Assembly: GCF_900128955.1 (NCBI RefSeq) | Contig: NZ_FQTY01000001.1 | Coordinates: 124,001 to 188,000, forward strand | DNA length: 64,000 nt | DNA from: Tissierella praeacuta DSM 18095 | GTDB lineage: Bacteria > Bacillota > Clostridia > Tissierellales > Tissierellaceae | Reading direction: 5' to 3' | Shown here: positions 55,842 to 64,000 of the stretch, piece by piece | Position numbering within the stretch: the stretch's first letter is position 1 | How the letters are laid out: each line of letters begins with the position of its first letter | Program-made: the position numbers and the translations under genes | Notes under the pieces: generated by a model | The model's database searches: none | Told to the model about the DNA's origin: nothing | What the model saw: only the letters and a program-made list of their open reading frames with translations

Positions 55842-55870
55842 TTGATATTAATAGGATAATAATATAAAAT
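55842..55870 (+). promoter_or_regulatory. Sigma-A promoter of lspA-rluD-pyrR
   Basis: TTGATA at 55842-55847, 17 bases, then TAAAAT at 55865-55870. It lies 36 bases before the lspA start. Confidence 0.6.
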
Positions 55871-55905
55871 AGAATGTATATTCAAAGGACTAGGAGGAAT
55901 TAAAT

Positions 55906-56361
55906 TTGATATTTATTTTATCTATTATTATTATTTTATTAGATCAATTTAGTAAATATGCTGCTATTAATCATTTAAAAGAATCTGCTTCTCGTGTTAT
56001 AATTCCTAATTTTTTTAGGTTGACCTATGTTGAAAACTTTGGTGCTGCCTTTGGGATTTTACAAAATAAGAAAGTATTTTTTATCATCATAACCTGTGCA
56101 GTTATACTTTCTCTTATTTTATTTTTAACAAAGAATTATTATAAGATAAATATATTTATGAGGATTGCACTTGGAATGTTATTGGGTGGTACCATAGGAA
56201 ATTTTATAGATAGAATTAGATTTGGTTATGTTGTAGATTTTTTTAGTTTTAGATTATTTAATAGATATGAATTTCCTGTTTTTAATATAGCGGATATAGC
56301 TATAGTAGTTGGAACTTCTCTAATATTAATTTTAGTGTTATTTGATAGGTATGAAGTATAG
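55906..56361 (+). CDS. lspA: Lipoprotein signal peptidase (signal peptidase II)
   Basis: Membrane aspartyl protease that cuts prolipoproteins at the lipobox. The catalytic aspartates are Asp111 in GYVVDF and Asp130 in FNIAD. The conserved VENFGAAFG and GGTIGNFIDR segments are present. There are four membrane helices in 151 residues. The start is TTG at 55906 behind AGGAGGA. It precedes rluD and pyrR, the classical Firmicute order. Confidence 0.96.
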   Translation: MIFILSIIIILLDQFSKYAAINHLKESASRVIIPNFFRLTYVENFGAAFGILQNKKVFFIIITCAVILSLILFLTKNYYKINIFMRIALGMLLGGTIGNFIDRIRFGYVVDFFSFRLFNRYEFPVFNIADIAIVVGTSLILILVLFDRYEV

Positions 56362-56370
56362 GAGGATATA

Positions 56371-57827
<1,457 letters not shown>

Positions 57828-57839
57828 AAAATTAACGAA

Positions 57840-57894
57840 AAATCTCTCCTGCGAATATAATAATTAGATATTAATATATTCATAGGAGAGATTT
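57840..57894 (+). promoter_or_regulatory. Long hairpin sequestering the Shine-Dalgarno of the next gene
   Basis: AAATCTCTCCT (57840-57850) pairs perfectly with AGGAGAGATTT (57884-57894). After a 2x2 internal loop, GAATATA (57853-57859) pairs with TATATTC (57875-57881). The right arm contains AGGAG, the Shine-Dalgarno of the gene starting at 57898. The + strand has no T-run after it, but the reverse strand does (ATTTTTC), so a reverse-strand terminator is the main alternative. Confidence 0.6.
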
Positions 57895-57897
57895 ATA

Positions 57898-58659
57898 ATG
57901 GATAAGATCTGGAAAAAGGAACCTATTATATCAATTAGTTTAGATACTGATTGGGCATCAGAAGATGTATTAAAATATACTTGGAGTCTAATCAGTAAGT
58001 ATTCAATAAAGCCAACTTTTTTTTTAACTAATCATAGCGAAGTTTTGTTGGATTTAATCAATATAGGTTATATTGATGGAGGAATTCACCCAAATTTCTT
58101 ATCAAATAGTAGTCAGGGGGGAAATTATCTGGAAGTAATAGATTATTGTAAATCAATACTTCCAGAGAGTATATCTTTTCGGTGTCATAGATATTTTGAT
58201 GTCAATGATATCACTGAAATTTTTATTAAAAGAGGATTCAAATATGACTCTAATTTATGTACCTATTTACAAAATATAGAACCATTTGTTCATAGATCAG
58301 GTTTAATAAGATTTCCAATATACTTTGAAGATGGAGCATATTTATTGCACAAAGGAAATCTTAATTTTAAAAATTCTGGTGAAGGATTGTTTTGTCAGCC
58401 AGGTTTGATGGTATTAAACTTTCATCCAATGCATATTGTACTAAATTCCCCTACTTTTGATTATATGAGTAACATTAAATCAAAATTATTAAGGAAAGAA
58501 TGGAATAATTTAAAATATAAGGAGTTTATGGATTTATCTTATAAAGGTTATGGGATTAGGAATTTTTTTCTTGAGTTATTAGATTTTATTAAAAAAAATG
58601 GTATTAAGACCTATACATTAAATGAACTATATACGATTTTCATAAATGGGGAAAAGTAA
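57898..58659 (+). CDS. Polysaccharide deacetylase-like protein (WbmS-type)
   Basis: Protein of 253 residues with the deacetylase-like barrel. It begins ISLDTDWASEDVLKYTW, where the Asp pair lies at the NodB-like metal site, and continues with IKPTFFLTNHSE, GGIHPNF, SFRCHRYFD and VLNFHPMH, the conserved His and Arg positions. This pattern matches WbmS-type proteins found in surface-polysaccharide clusters, predicted to remove N-acetyl groups from sugars. Its Shine-Dalgarno lies in a hairpin. It is followed by a bidirectional terminator and reverse-strand glycosyltransferases. Confidence 0.75.
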   Translation: MDKIWKKEPIISISLDTDWASEDVLKYTWSLISKYSIKPTFFLTNHSEVLLDLINIGYIDGGIHPNFLSNSSQGGNYLEVIDYCKSILPESISFRCHRYFDVNDITEIFIKRGFKYDSNLCTYLQNIEPFVHRSGLIRFPIYFEDGAYLLHKGNLNFKNSGEGLFCQPGLMVLNFHPMHIVLNSPTFDYMSNIKSKLLRKEWNNLKYKEFMDLSYKGYGIRNFFLELLDFIKKNGIKTYTLNELYTIFINGEK

Positions 58660-58712
58660 ATATAGGGTTGTAGATAATTGCTTTACAATTATCTACAACC
58701 CTATATTTATTA
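58658..58712. terminator. Bidirectional terminator with 23-bp perfect stem
   Basis: Perfect inverted repeat 58658-58680 with 58686-58708 (core ATAGGGTTGTAGATAATTG), 5-base loop CTTTA. T-rich sequence follows on both strands, so it separates the deacetylase gene from the reverse-strand glycosyltransferase gene. Confidence 0.9.
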
Positions 58713-58750
58713 TTTAGTATCTTTTTATATAGAAGCTGTAAAGCTTGAGT

Positions 58751-60526
58751 TTAAATTGTAACAATACTTTTAAAATCATTGGTTTTTTTTATCATAATAC
58801 AATTTCTCATAAAATTACTTTCGCTAATTTTCCAAGAATGGGTTTCGATATTTGCTCTGCGTATTACAATATGGTTAAATCTATCGGTAGCATATATCTT
58901 AATACCCATATTTATGCAATCCATTAAAAATTTTGTATCTTCGCCTCTAGATAAATCACTAAAACTCAAATAATCAAAGATCCTTTTTCTCATAGTTAAT
59001 GTTGAGCCAGCTACATATTGAGAGTACTGATGTTCTTGATTTGGATATCTTAAGACTAAGGATTTAGAGGCTTCCATATAAGCATATAATGTATTCTTAC
59101 CTACTACATCAGCATCAGTATATTTAAAGGCATTCATAGTGTCGACTAAATAATTAGGACCATAATAGTCATCATCATCAAACTTTGAAACATAAGGATA
59201 TTTTGCTCTTTTTATTCCAAAGTTTATACATTTGCCTAAGGAATATTCTTCAGATAGCTTGTATATAGTGATATCGTCATATATTTTGACTATATCTGTC
59301 CAATCTTCTATATTTATAAAATCATTGTTTATTATGATAATCAGTTCTTTTTTTATATATGATTGTGAAAGATAATTATCTAAAATATTTTTTAAAGATA
59401 ATGGTCTATTTGTACAGGTTATAATAGAAACCCCTTCATTTTCAGATTCTGATTTTTTTATATTTAGTTTATCTAATATAGTATTAAATCTATGTCTATA
59501 TGTGTGGTGGTTAAATACTTCTCTCTGACCTAAGACTGAAAGTTTATCTTTTATATCTTTATTATTTAAGAGTAAATTTAAAAAACTATTAGTATCATCT
59601 TGGCTCTTGGATAGCAATACAATATCTTTGAAGAACTGTTCTATTCCCTTAGAATAACTACTTATAGTAGGTGTACCACTAGCCAATAGCTCAAATATTC
59701 TCCTTGAAAATGTAGTTGGACTAATATCAGTAGAATTTACATTTAAGAAAACATCATATTTTTTATATTCTGATACCATATTTTTGTAGTTTAAAGAACC
59801 TATTATATAAGGAGTATATTCTTTAGGGAATGAGTTCTTCGGGTTGTTTGAAGCTTTAAATCTATCATAGATAGCAAGATTATATTTAAATGCAGGTTTT
59901 AATACATTTTCAATATTTTTAGATCTATCAGGGAATTTACTATACCAACCGCCAGCAAAAGCTACCTTCCCTATCTTGACTTTATCTTTTCCAATTGGAT
60001 TGTGTAATTTAGGTTGAGCTGCAAAGGGTAGAACGAATATATTGTTATGATTTACTATTTGCCTATACCTAAGTATACTATTAGAATCAGTCGTAAATAT
60101 ATAATCAAAATGCTTTGCAGTTTCAATGAAAATATTAAAATCATAAGGATCTTCTTTTGCCCAAAATACAGTGGGAATATTATTTTCATTACAATATCTA
60201 ATAATAGATAAAATAGTATTATCTTTATATAAATGGAGATTAGCAATTTTATCACCCCACTCCTTGTTATAACCTTCCCAGGCAGCTTCAACAAACAAGA
60301 AATGAGGTACAGTATCTATCATTAATTGTTTCCAATTATTTATACCAAGCTGAATGAATTTGGCTTCATATTTGAAACATTCATAGCTAAATTCATCAAG
60401 TATACAAGCTACTCTAATACTATCTTGAATATGAAACTTAATAGGATTTTTTGTTTTCATTATATTTTTATCTTCTATCTTTTTTATTACATACTGTTTA
60501 AGATGCTTCTTATAAGGATTTTCCAT
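58751..60526 (-). CDS. CgeB-like glycosyltransferase fused to a GT2 glycosyltransferase
   Basis: Cytoplasmic protein of 591 residues with two catalytic modules. Residues 40-350 are CgeB-like: a DUF3880-type segment (FVEAAWEGYNKEWG, 78-91) and a GT-B C-terminal half (SRRIFELLASGTPTIS, 274-289, and HTYRHRF, 341-347). Residues 366-591 are a GT2 GT-A domain starting VSIITCTNRP, with the metal/nucleotide site KFDDDDYY (448-455), VAGSTL (505-510) and GED (528-530). CgeB of Bacillus is a spore-maturation protein of the outer spore layers, so a spore-surface glycan role is suggested. AGGAGG precedes the ATG. Confidence 0.85.
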   Translation of the reverse strand: MENPYKKHLKQYVIKKIEDKNIMKTKNPIKFHIQDSIRVACILDEFSYECFKYEAKFIQLGINNWKQLMIDTVPHFLFVEAAWEGYNKEWGDKIANLHLYKDNTILSIIRYCNENNIPTVFWAKEDPYDFNIFIETAKHFDYIFTTDSNSILRYRQIVNHNNIFVLPFAAQPKLHNPIGKDKVKIGKVAFAGGWYSKFPDRSKNIENVLKPAFKYNLAIYDRFKASNNPKNSFPKEYTPYIIGSLNYKNMVSEYKKYDVFLNVNSTDISPTTFSRRIFELLASGTPTISSYSKGIEQFFKDIVLLSKSQDDTNSFLNLLLNNKDIKDKLSVLGQREVFNHHTYRHRFNTILDKLNIKKSESENEGVSIITCTNRPLSLKNILDNYLSQSYIKKELIIIINNDFINIEDWTDIVKIYDDITIYKLSEEYSLGKCINFGIKRAKYPYVSKFDDDDYYGPNYLVDTMNAFKYTDADVVGKNTLYAYMEASKSLVLRYPNQEHQYSQYVAGSTLTMRKRIFDYLSFSDLSRGEDTKFLMDCINMGIKIYATDRFNHIVIRRANIETHSWKISESNFMRNCIMIKKTNDFKSIVTI

Positions 60527-60581
60527 AACGAACCTCCTAAACTTTTGCTTATAATAAACTAAATTTATATATTATTTCTAA

Positions 60582-60625
60582 CTAAAAAAACATATCTATT
60601 CTATATTATAGATATGTTTTTTTAG
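60582..60625. terminator. Bidirectional terminator at the end of the second GT2 gene
   Basis: Stem of 18 bp: CTAAAAAAACATATCTAT (60582-60599) with its complement at 60608-60625. Runs of seven A and seven T lie in the arms. It overlaps the stop codon of the reverse-strand gene and separates it from the next reverse-strand gene. Confidence 0.8.
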
Positions 60626-61325
60626 TTTTATTGACACTATTTTCAATATATTTCTTATAATCTTCAGTTCTAGATAAAAAAGAACATTGTTTCATTATAT
60701 ATTCATTACCAATTTTCCATGTATGTTTATTTCTTTTATTTCTTACATATACATAATGATATTTATTTGTGGAGTATATCTTATATCCGATTTTCAAACA
60801 ATCATTGCAGAATTTAATGTCTTCTCCTAAATTCACATTTTGAAATCGAATTTGTTTAAATAATTCTTTTTTAAACATTAAAGTAGAACCAGCTACTCTA
60901 GTTACATATTTATTTTCCATAGACATATTTTTAATACCTATAAGTTTTTTCTCTATAAAATATACAAACGTACAAGATTTTCCTACTATACCCACATTTT
61001 CTAAAGATAATGATTTTATAGTATCTGATAGATAAAGAGGAGCATAATAGTCATCATCATCAAATTTAGCTATAATAGGATATTTAGATTTTTCTACACA
61101 AAAATTCAGACATTGTCCTAAGGTTTTTTTGTTACCTAAGTTATATAATTGAATATTCTTATGGGGAAGAATTAATTCAAATAAATTATTTAAATTAGCT
61201 ACATTATAGTTGAGACCAATAATTAATTCTTTCAGTTCATATTCTTGAGATATAAAATTTTCTATTATATTTTCCAGCATTCCAGTTTTATTCGTAGAAC
61301 ATATTACAGAGATACCTAGTTTCAT
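60606..61325 (-). CDS. GT2-family glycosyltransferase
   Basis: Glycosyltransferase of 239 residues with one GT-A domain: ISVICSTNKTG at the start, KFDDDDYYAP (87-96) as the nucleotide-sugar/metal site, RVAGSTLMFKKELF, LGEDIKF and a C-terminal HTWKIGNEYIM. The same series of motifs, in the same order, occurs in the C-terminal half of the neighbouring 591-residue protein, so the two are paralogous. ATG 61325 is preferred because AAGGAGTG precedes it; a GTG at 61334 is upstream. The sugar donor and acceptor are unknown. Confidence 0.85.
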   Translation of the reverse strand: MKLGISVICSTNKTGMLENIIENFISQEYELKELIIGLNYNVANLNNLFELILPHKNIQLYNLGNKKTLGQCLNFCVEKSKYPIIAKFDDDDYYAPLYLSDTIKSLSLENVGIVGKSCTFVYFIEKKLIGIKNMSMENKYVTRVAGSTLMFKKELFKQIRFQNVNLGEDIKFCNDCLKIGYKIYSTNKYHYVYVRNKRNKHTWKIGNEYIMKQCSFLSRTEDYKKYIENSVNKTKKTYL

Positions 61326-61423
61326 AAAAATCACTCCTTAAAATATACATATTAATCTATTATAAAAAGTGTAACAATTATAGACTAAAGAAAATATTTA
61401 TATTATAAGGAGGAGGTAATAAT

Positions 61424-61696
61424 ATGAACCGTAACTATTATATGGCTGTTTTTCAAACTAAAAATAAAGCGGTTTTTCTATATTCTGTACTTGAATCAAT
61501 AGGCTATACAAACTTTCAGCTTATCTCTACTCCTTGCACAATAAAGGCAGGGTGCAACTATGCAATAAAATTTATTAATATAAAATATGCAGATATTTTA
61601 ATCAAGGAAACAAAAGAGTTAGATATTGGGACTCCAGATATATATATTGCTGAAAATAAAGATGGCAGATATAAGTATAAGAAAATTTATATCTAG
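61424..61696 (+). CDS. DUF3343 protein (putative Se/S carrier-like)
   Basis: Protein of 90 residues of the DUF3343 family: MAVFQTKNKAVFLYSVLES, then FQLISTPCTIKAGCNYAIKF, which carries two cysteines seven apart at the conserved Cys position. Members are suspected to carry selenium or sulfur, but function is unproved. AAGGAGGAGG precedes the ATG. It is divergent from the GT2 gene and its stop lies one base from the stop of the convergent gene, with no terminator between. No selenium genes are nearby. Confidence 0.75.
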   Translation: MNRNYYMAVFQTKNKAVFLYSVLESIGYTNFQLISTPCTIKAGCNYAIKFINIKYADILIKETKELDIGTPDIYIAENKDGRYKYKKIYI

Positions 61697-61697
61697 T

Positions 61698-62969
61698 TCA
61701 TTTAAATAATTTACGAAAAAAAGATGTATTTGTTGAATCAATAGAGTTTTGAGTAATAATATTGTCTAGCTTGTGTTGTATATCTTCTTGATTGTACAAT
61801 ATTTGAGATAAAATAGATTCTATATATTTATAACTATCTAATATATTATCAAATTTATCCTCCAGTTCATTTATAAAATCAGATTTGATTTTCATAGATT
61901 CTGGAGGTGTTTCTTTTTCTTCTAATTCTGATAAAGAGTTTTTACAAATTATTTGAGGTTCTTTATATAAAAATGAATCTAAAAAGTATAATTTTATATT
62001 ATCAGAGGGATTACAATAAATATAATTAATTTTATTTATATTTGACTTAATTTTAGCTAATATTATATTTTCATTTAAGTTTTCATGACTTTTTTCGATT
62101 AGCCAAGAATTACCATGGTCTAATGAATAGAGAAGTTCCATATTATCTTCAGATATAAATACTAATTTTAATTTATTGTTTTCCTCAAATATTATTGGAG
62201 TATATTTAATTAATTTAGTATATGGAAGCTTTATATCTTTCCAGATATATTTTTCTTTTCCACTGGAACTCATTTTTAAATATTTAACTTGTTCTTTATC
62301 ATCTAATTTTTCCAGCCATAAACCATGTAGATTATCTTGAGAATCTATAAATAAAAAAGGTGGAAAATTAATATAATTATCAGAAGATATTTGTTTTGAC
62401 AAGGAACTCCAAGATTTAGTATAGGGGCTGTAAAAACTATGATATATCTGAGGGGTATTCATATTACTTCTATATAATAGATGAATATTACCTTGGCTAT
62501 CTACATCTACAACGAAAGGATCTGGAGTCTTATTTGATATGTATCTAATAGCATTATATTTTTCCTCACTACCATAGATAACATGTTGGATAGTCCAAAT
62601 ATTAGAGTTTATCAAATTAGAATAATTATATAATATATGAAGCTTATTTTTAATCATTAGAATTTCTACTTGATTATAAATATTTGATTTCATATTAAAT
62701 TTTGCTATTTTAGCTTTTGACCATTCACCATTGATGTATTTATAATAGTTTAATTCTCCAGTATTTATAAGTGCAATAAGGTGTATTATATTATTTTCAT
62801 CAATAAAAGTAGAATATTTTAATATGTTTTTAGTATATAAATATTCAGATTTTAACATGTTTAGTGATGAATCAAAAATCGTATATAGAATATCTTCATC
62901 TTTCGATAATTTGAATATAAATATTTCTTTATTAGAGTTAATAACAATATTAATATTTGGTTGAAACAT
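61698..62969 (-). CDS. Propeller-like protein with C-terminal coiled coil, unknown function
   Basis: Protein of 423 residues without a signal peptide. Residues 1-330 contain repeated strand-turn units of the BNR/beta-propeller kind, for example VDSQGNIHLLYRSNMNTPQI, DSQDNLHGLWLEK and LLYSLDHGNSWLIEKS. Residues 350-410 form a coiled coil (INELEDKFDNILDSYKYIES), and the C-terminus ends FFRKLFK. AGGTGAAATAA precedes the ATG. It sits beside glycosyltransferases and a coat-like gene, which suggests a structural or sugar-binding surface role. I do not recognise a named family. Confidence 0.7.
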   Translation of the reverse strand: MFQPNINIVINSNKEIFIFKLSKDEDILYTIFDSSLNMLKSEYLYTKNILKYSTFIDENNIIHLIALINTGELNYYKYINGEWSKAKIAKFNMKSNIYNQVEILMIKNKLHILYNYSNLINSNIWTIQHVIYGSEEKYNAIRYISNKTPDPFVVDVDSQGNIHLLYRSNMNTPQIYHSFYSPYTKSWSSLSKQISSDNYINFPPFLFIDSQDNLHGLWLEKLDDKEQVKYLKMSSSGKEKYIWKDIKLPYTKLIKYTPIIFEENNKLKLVFISEDNMELLYSLDHGNSWLIEKSHENLNENIILAKIKSNINKINYIYCNPSDNIKLYFLDSFLYKEPQIICKNSLSELEEKETPPESMKIKSDFINELEDKFDNILDSYKYIESILSQILYNQEDIQHKLDNIITQNSIDSTNTSFFRKLFK

Positions 62970-63064
62970 TTATTTCACCTCCATAATTAATTAGTAGCAC
63001 ATTAGTATATTTATACATAATATGTTAGTGAATATGACTTTATTAAATAAAAGGAGTGAAAATA

Positions 63065-63664
63065 ATGGCTGAATTTAATATTAATCAAGTACAAGAATTA
63101 GATTGTGATTGCATTATTGTTGACAAAGTATTTGCAAGCTGTCAGCAAAGAGAATGTTTTCCTGAAGTAGAAGTAGAAATATGCGATAAAACCTTTGGAA
63201 GCATAAGATTTAGACCTGGATTTATAGTACCTAATACATTAATAGTTACGGATACAGATACTCCAAATTTTAGAAGGGTAAGATTTACAGTAAGAATTCC
63301 TTTTCAAGTTTTAGACCCTAATGGAAATATAATAGAAGAAGGATTTTTGCCAGATATATTTAAAGATATCATATTATATATTCCAGATGCTAGGGATGAA
63401 TTTGATTTTAGGATAGTAATTGAAACTAGTTCTGAAGTTTTACTTCCTCCAGTACAAACAGAAAAGAAATTAGTTTTTACAGCAGGAGTATTTATTATAA
63501 TCAAGGTAATAGGTACAGTTCAACTTTTAATACCAACATTTGGTTATTGTCCGCCACCACCTCCATGTGAAGAATTTAGCCCACAAGATGTTTGTGAGCA
63601 ATTTATTGAATATGCAGAGTTTCCAGATTTTTTCCCACCTCAATTAGATACGGATTGTCCTTAA
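63065..63664 (+). CDS. Cys/Pro-rich protein, probable spore-coat-like
   Basis: Protein of 199 residues with no signal peptide. It is beta-rich in the middle (FRRVRFTVRIPFQVLDPNG) and cysteine-bearing at both ends: DCDC, SCQQREC, YCPPPPPC and the final DCP. A hydrophobic stretch, FTAGVFIIIKVIGTVQLLIP, precedes the Pro/Cys tail. This composition is typical of clostridial spore-coat or exosporium proteins cross-linked by disulfides, but the family assignment is uncertain. ATG 63065 follows AAGGAGTG. It is divergent from the propeller gene and has its own terminator. Confidence 0.7.
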   Translation: MAEFNINQVQELDCDCIIVDKVFASCQQRECFPEVEVEICDKTFGSIRFRPGFIVPNTLIVTDTDTPNFRRVRFTVRIPFQVLDPNGNIIEEGFLPDIFKDIILYIPDARDEFDFRIVIETSSEVLLPPVQTEKKLVFTAGVFIIIKVIGTVQLLIPTFGYCPPPPPCEEFSPQDVCEQFIEYAEFPDFFPPQLDTDCP

Positions 63665-63680
63665 TATTTCCTTAGTGAAT

Positions 63681-63709
63681 AAAGAAGAGCTAAGTTGCTC
63701 TTCTTTTTT
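63681..63709 (+). terminator. Intrinsic terminator after the Cys/Pro-rich gene
   Basis: Stem AAAGAAGAGC / GCTCTTCTTT with loop TAAGTT and a T-run. Confidence 0.9.
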
Positions 63710-63736
63710 AATGTAAATTTTTATTTGATATGAATG

Positions 63737-63765
63737 TTGACAAAAACACTAGGGTATAATATACT
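63737..63765 (+). promoter_or_regulatory. Sigma-A promoter of the Rrf2-family gene
   Basis: TTGACA at 63737-63742, 17 bases, then TATACT at 63760-63765. Leader of about 40 bases before the ATG. Confidence 0.7.
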
Positions 63766-63813
63766 TATTAAGGAAAACCAAGGAAACTAGTTGGGAATAA
63801 AAGAGGTGAAAAA

Positions 63814-64000
63814 ATGAAATTATCTACAAGGGGAAGATATGGACTAAAGGCTATGTTTCAATTGGCTTTATATCATGGTGATGGACCAATACCCTTAAAA
63901 CAAATTGCTGATGAACAAAATCTATCTGAAAACTATTTAGAGCAATTATTTTCTACATTAAAAAAAGAAGGATTATTAAATAGTGTTAGAGGTGCTCAGG
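63814..64000 (+). CDS. Rrf2-family transcriptional regulator (IscR/CymR-like), N-terminal part (cut by window end)
   Basis: The first 62 residues of a winged-helix regulator: MKLSTRGRYGLKAMFQLALY, then PIPLKQIADEQNLSENYLEQ and LFSTLKKEGLLNSVRGAQ, which are the hallmark of the Rrf2 DNA-binding domain. Members control iron-sulfur cluster assembly (IscR) or cysteine metabolism (CymR). The cysteine cluster that would tell them apart is beyond the window. AGAGGTG precedes the ATG. Confidence 0.93.
   Translation, partial: MKLSTRGRYGLKAMFQLALYHGDGPIPLKQIADEQNLSENYLEQLFSTLKKEGLLNSVRGAQ

Noticed and set aside
58745-58973. Short + strand frames opposite the CgeB-like/GT2 fusion
   Set aside because: They lie over the conserved C-terminal GT2 coding sequence of the reverse strand and have no ribosome site.
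63010-63026. Sigma-K-like promoter (CATAATATG) before the Cys/Pro-rich gene
   Set aside because: The -10 has a mismatch and the -35 spacing is off by one or two bases; too weak in AT-rich DNA to annotate.

Overview
The window is a low-GC, AT-rich chromosomal segment of an endospore-forming Firmicute, most likely a member of Clostridia or Tissierellia. The evidence is gene content and order: gpr-spoIIP, hrcA-grpE-dnaK-dnaJ-prmA-rsmE-mtaB, rpsU-yqeY-nfeD-floA-yqfC-yqfD-phoH-ybeY-dgkA-cdd-era-recO-glyQS, ccpN-yqfL-dgt-dnaG-sigA-trmK-nif3, sepF-yggT-ylmH-divIVA, and lspA-rluD-pyrR. Sporulation genes (gpr, spoIIP, yqfC, yqfD, a yteA-like gene) are present. Shine-Dalgarno sequences are strong and TTG starts are unusually common. 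The genus cannot be fixed from this sequence alone.

Layout. 1-5760: the end of a nucleoside-type uptake and salvage operon (ABC permease, nucleoside hydrolase, M20 amidohydrolase, GATase1-like protein, ribokinase) facing a convergent LacI regulator. 5967-8256: a two-P-loop ATPase and a convergent alanyl-tRNA editing protein. 8373-12232: a 26-residue membrane peptide, comEC, holA and rpsT. 12389-17301: gpr, spoIIP, lepB, a small membrane protein and lepA. 17388-26779: hemW and then the CIRCE-controlled heat-shock operon, running into ribosome and tRNA modification genes and a HIT protein. 26886-37503: rpsU to recO, a dense block of translation, membrane-domain, sporulation, lipid-carrier and ribosome-assembly genes. 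37560-40735: a T-box-controlled glyQS. 40784-48781: ccpN/yqfL, dgt, dnaG, sigA, trmK, nif3 and a zinc-ribbon protein. 48828-49606: RNase P RNA and a reverse-strand tRNA-Pro(GGG). 49764-57827: two unassigned membrane or adaptor genes, the sepF-divIVA cell-division cluster, DAHP synthase, a DksA-like gene, lspA, rluD and pyrR. 57898-63664: an accessory cassette of a WbmS-like deacetylase, a CgeB-like/GT2 fusion, a second GT2, a DUF3343 protein, a propeller-like protein and a Cys/Pro-rich coat-like protein. The window ends in an Rrf2-family regulator.

How the genes work together. The first operon plausibly imports a nucleoside, cuts it to base and ribose, and phosphorylates the ribose. The heat-shock block couples chaperones to ribosome maturation through one HrcA/CIRCE promoter. 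YqfC/YqfD, SpoIIP and GPR act at successive stages of sporulation. The cassette near the end looks like a spore- or cell-surface glycan module and is the least ordinary part. No integrase, transposase, CRISPR array or phage gene was seen. The most interesting sequence-level signals are a T-box with a very short Stem I before glyQS, two genes whose Shine-Dalgarno points to AUU or AUA starts (ccpN, yggS), a hairpin enclosing the Shine-Dalgarno of the deacetylase gene, and several terminators or promoters overlapping coding ends.
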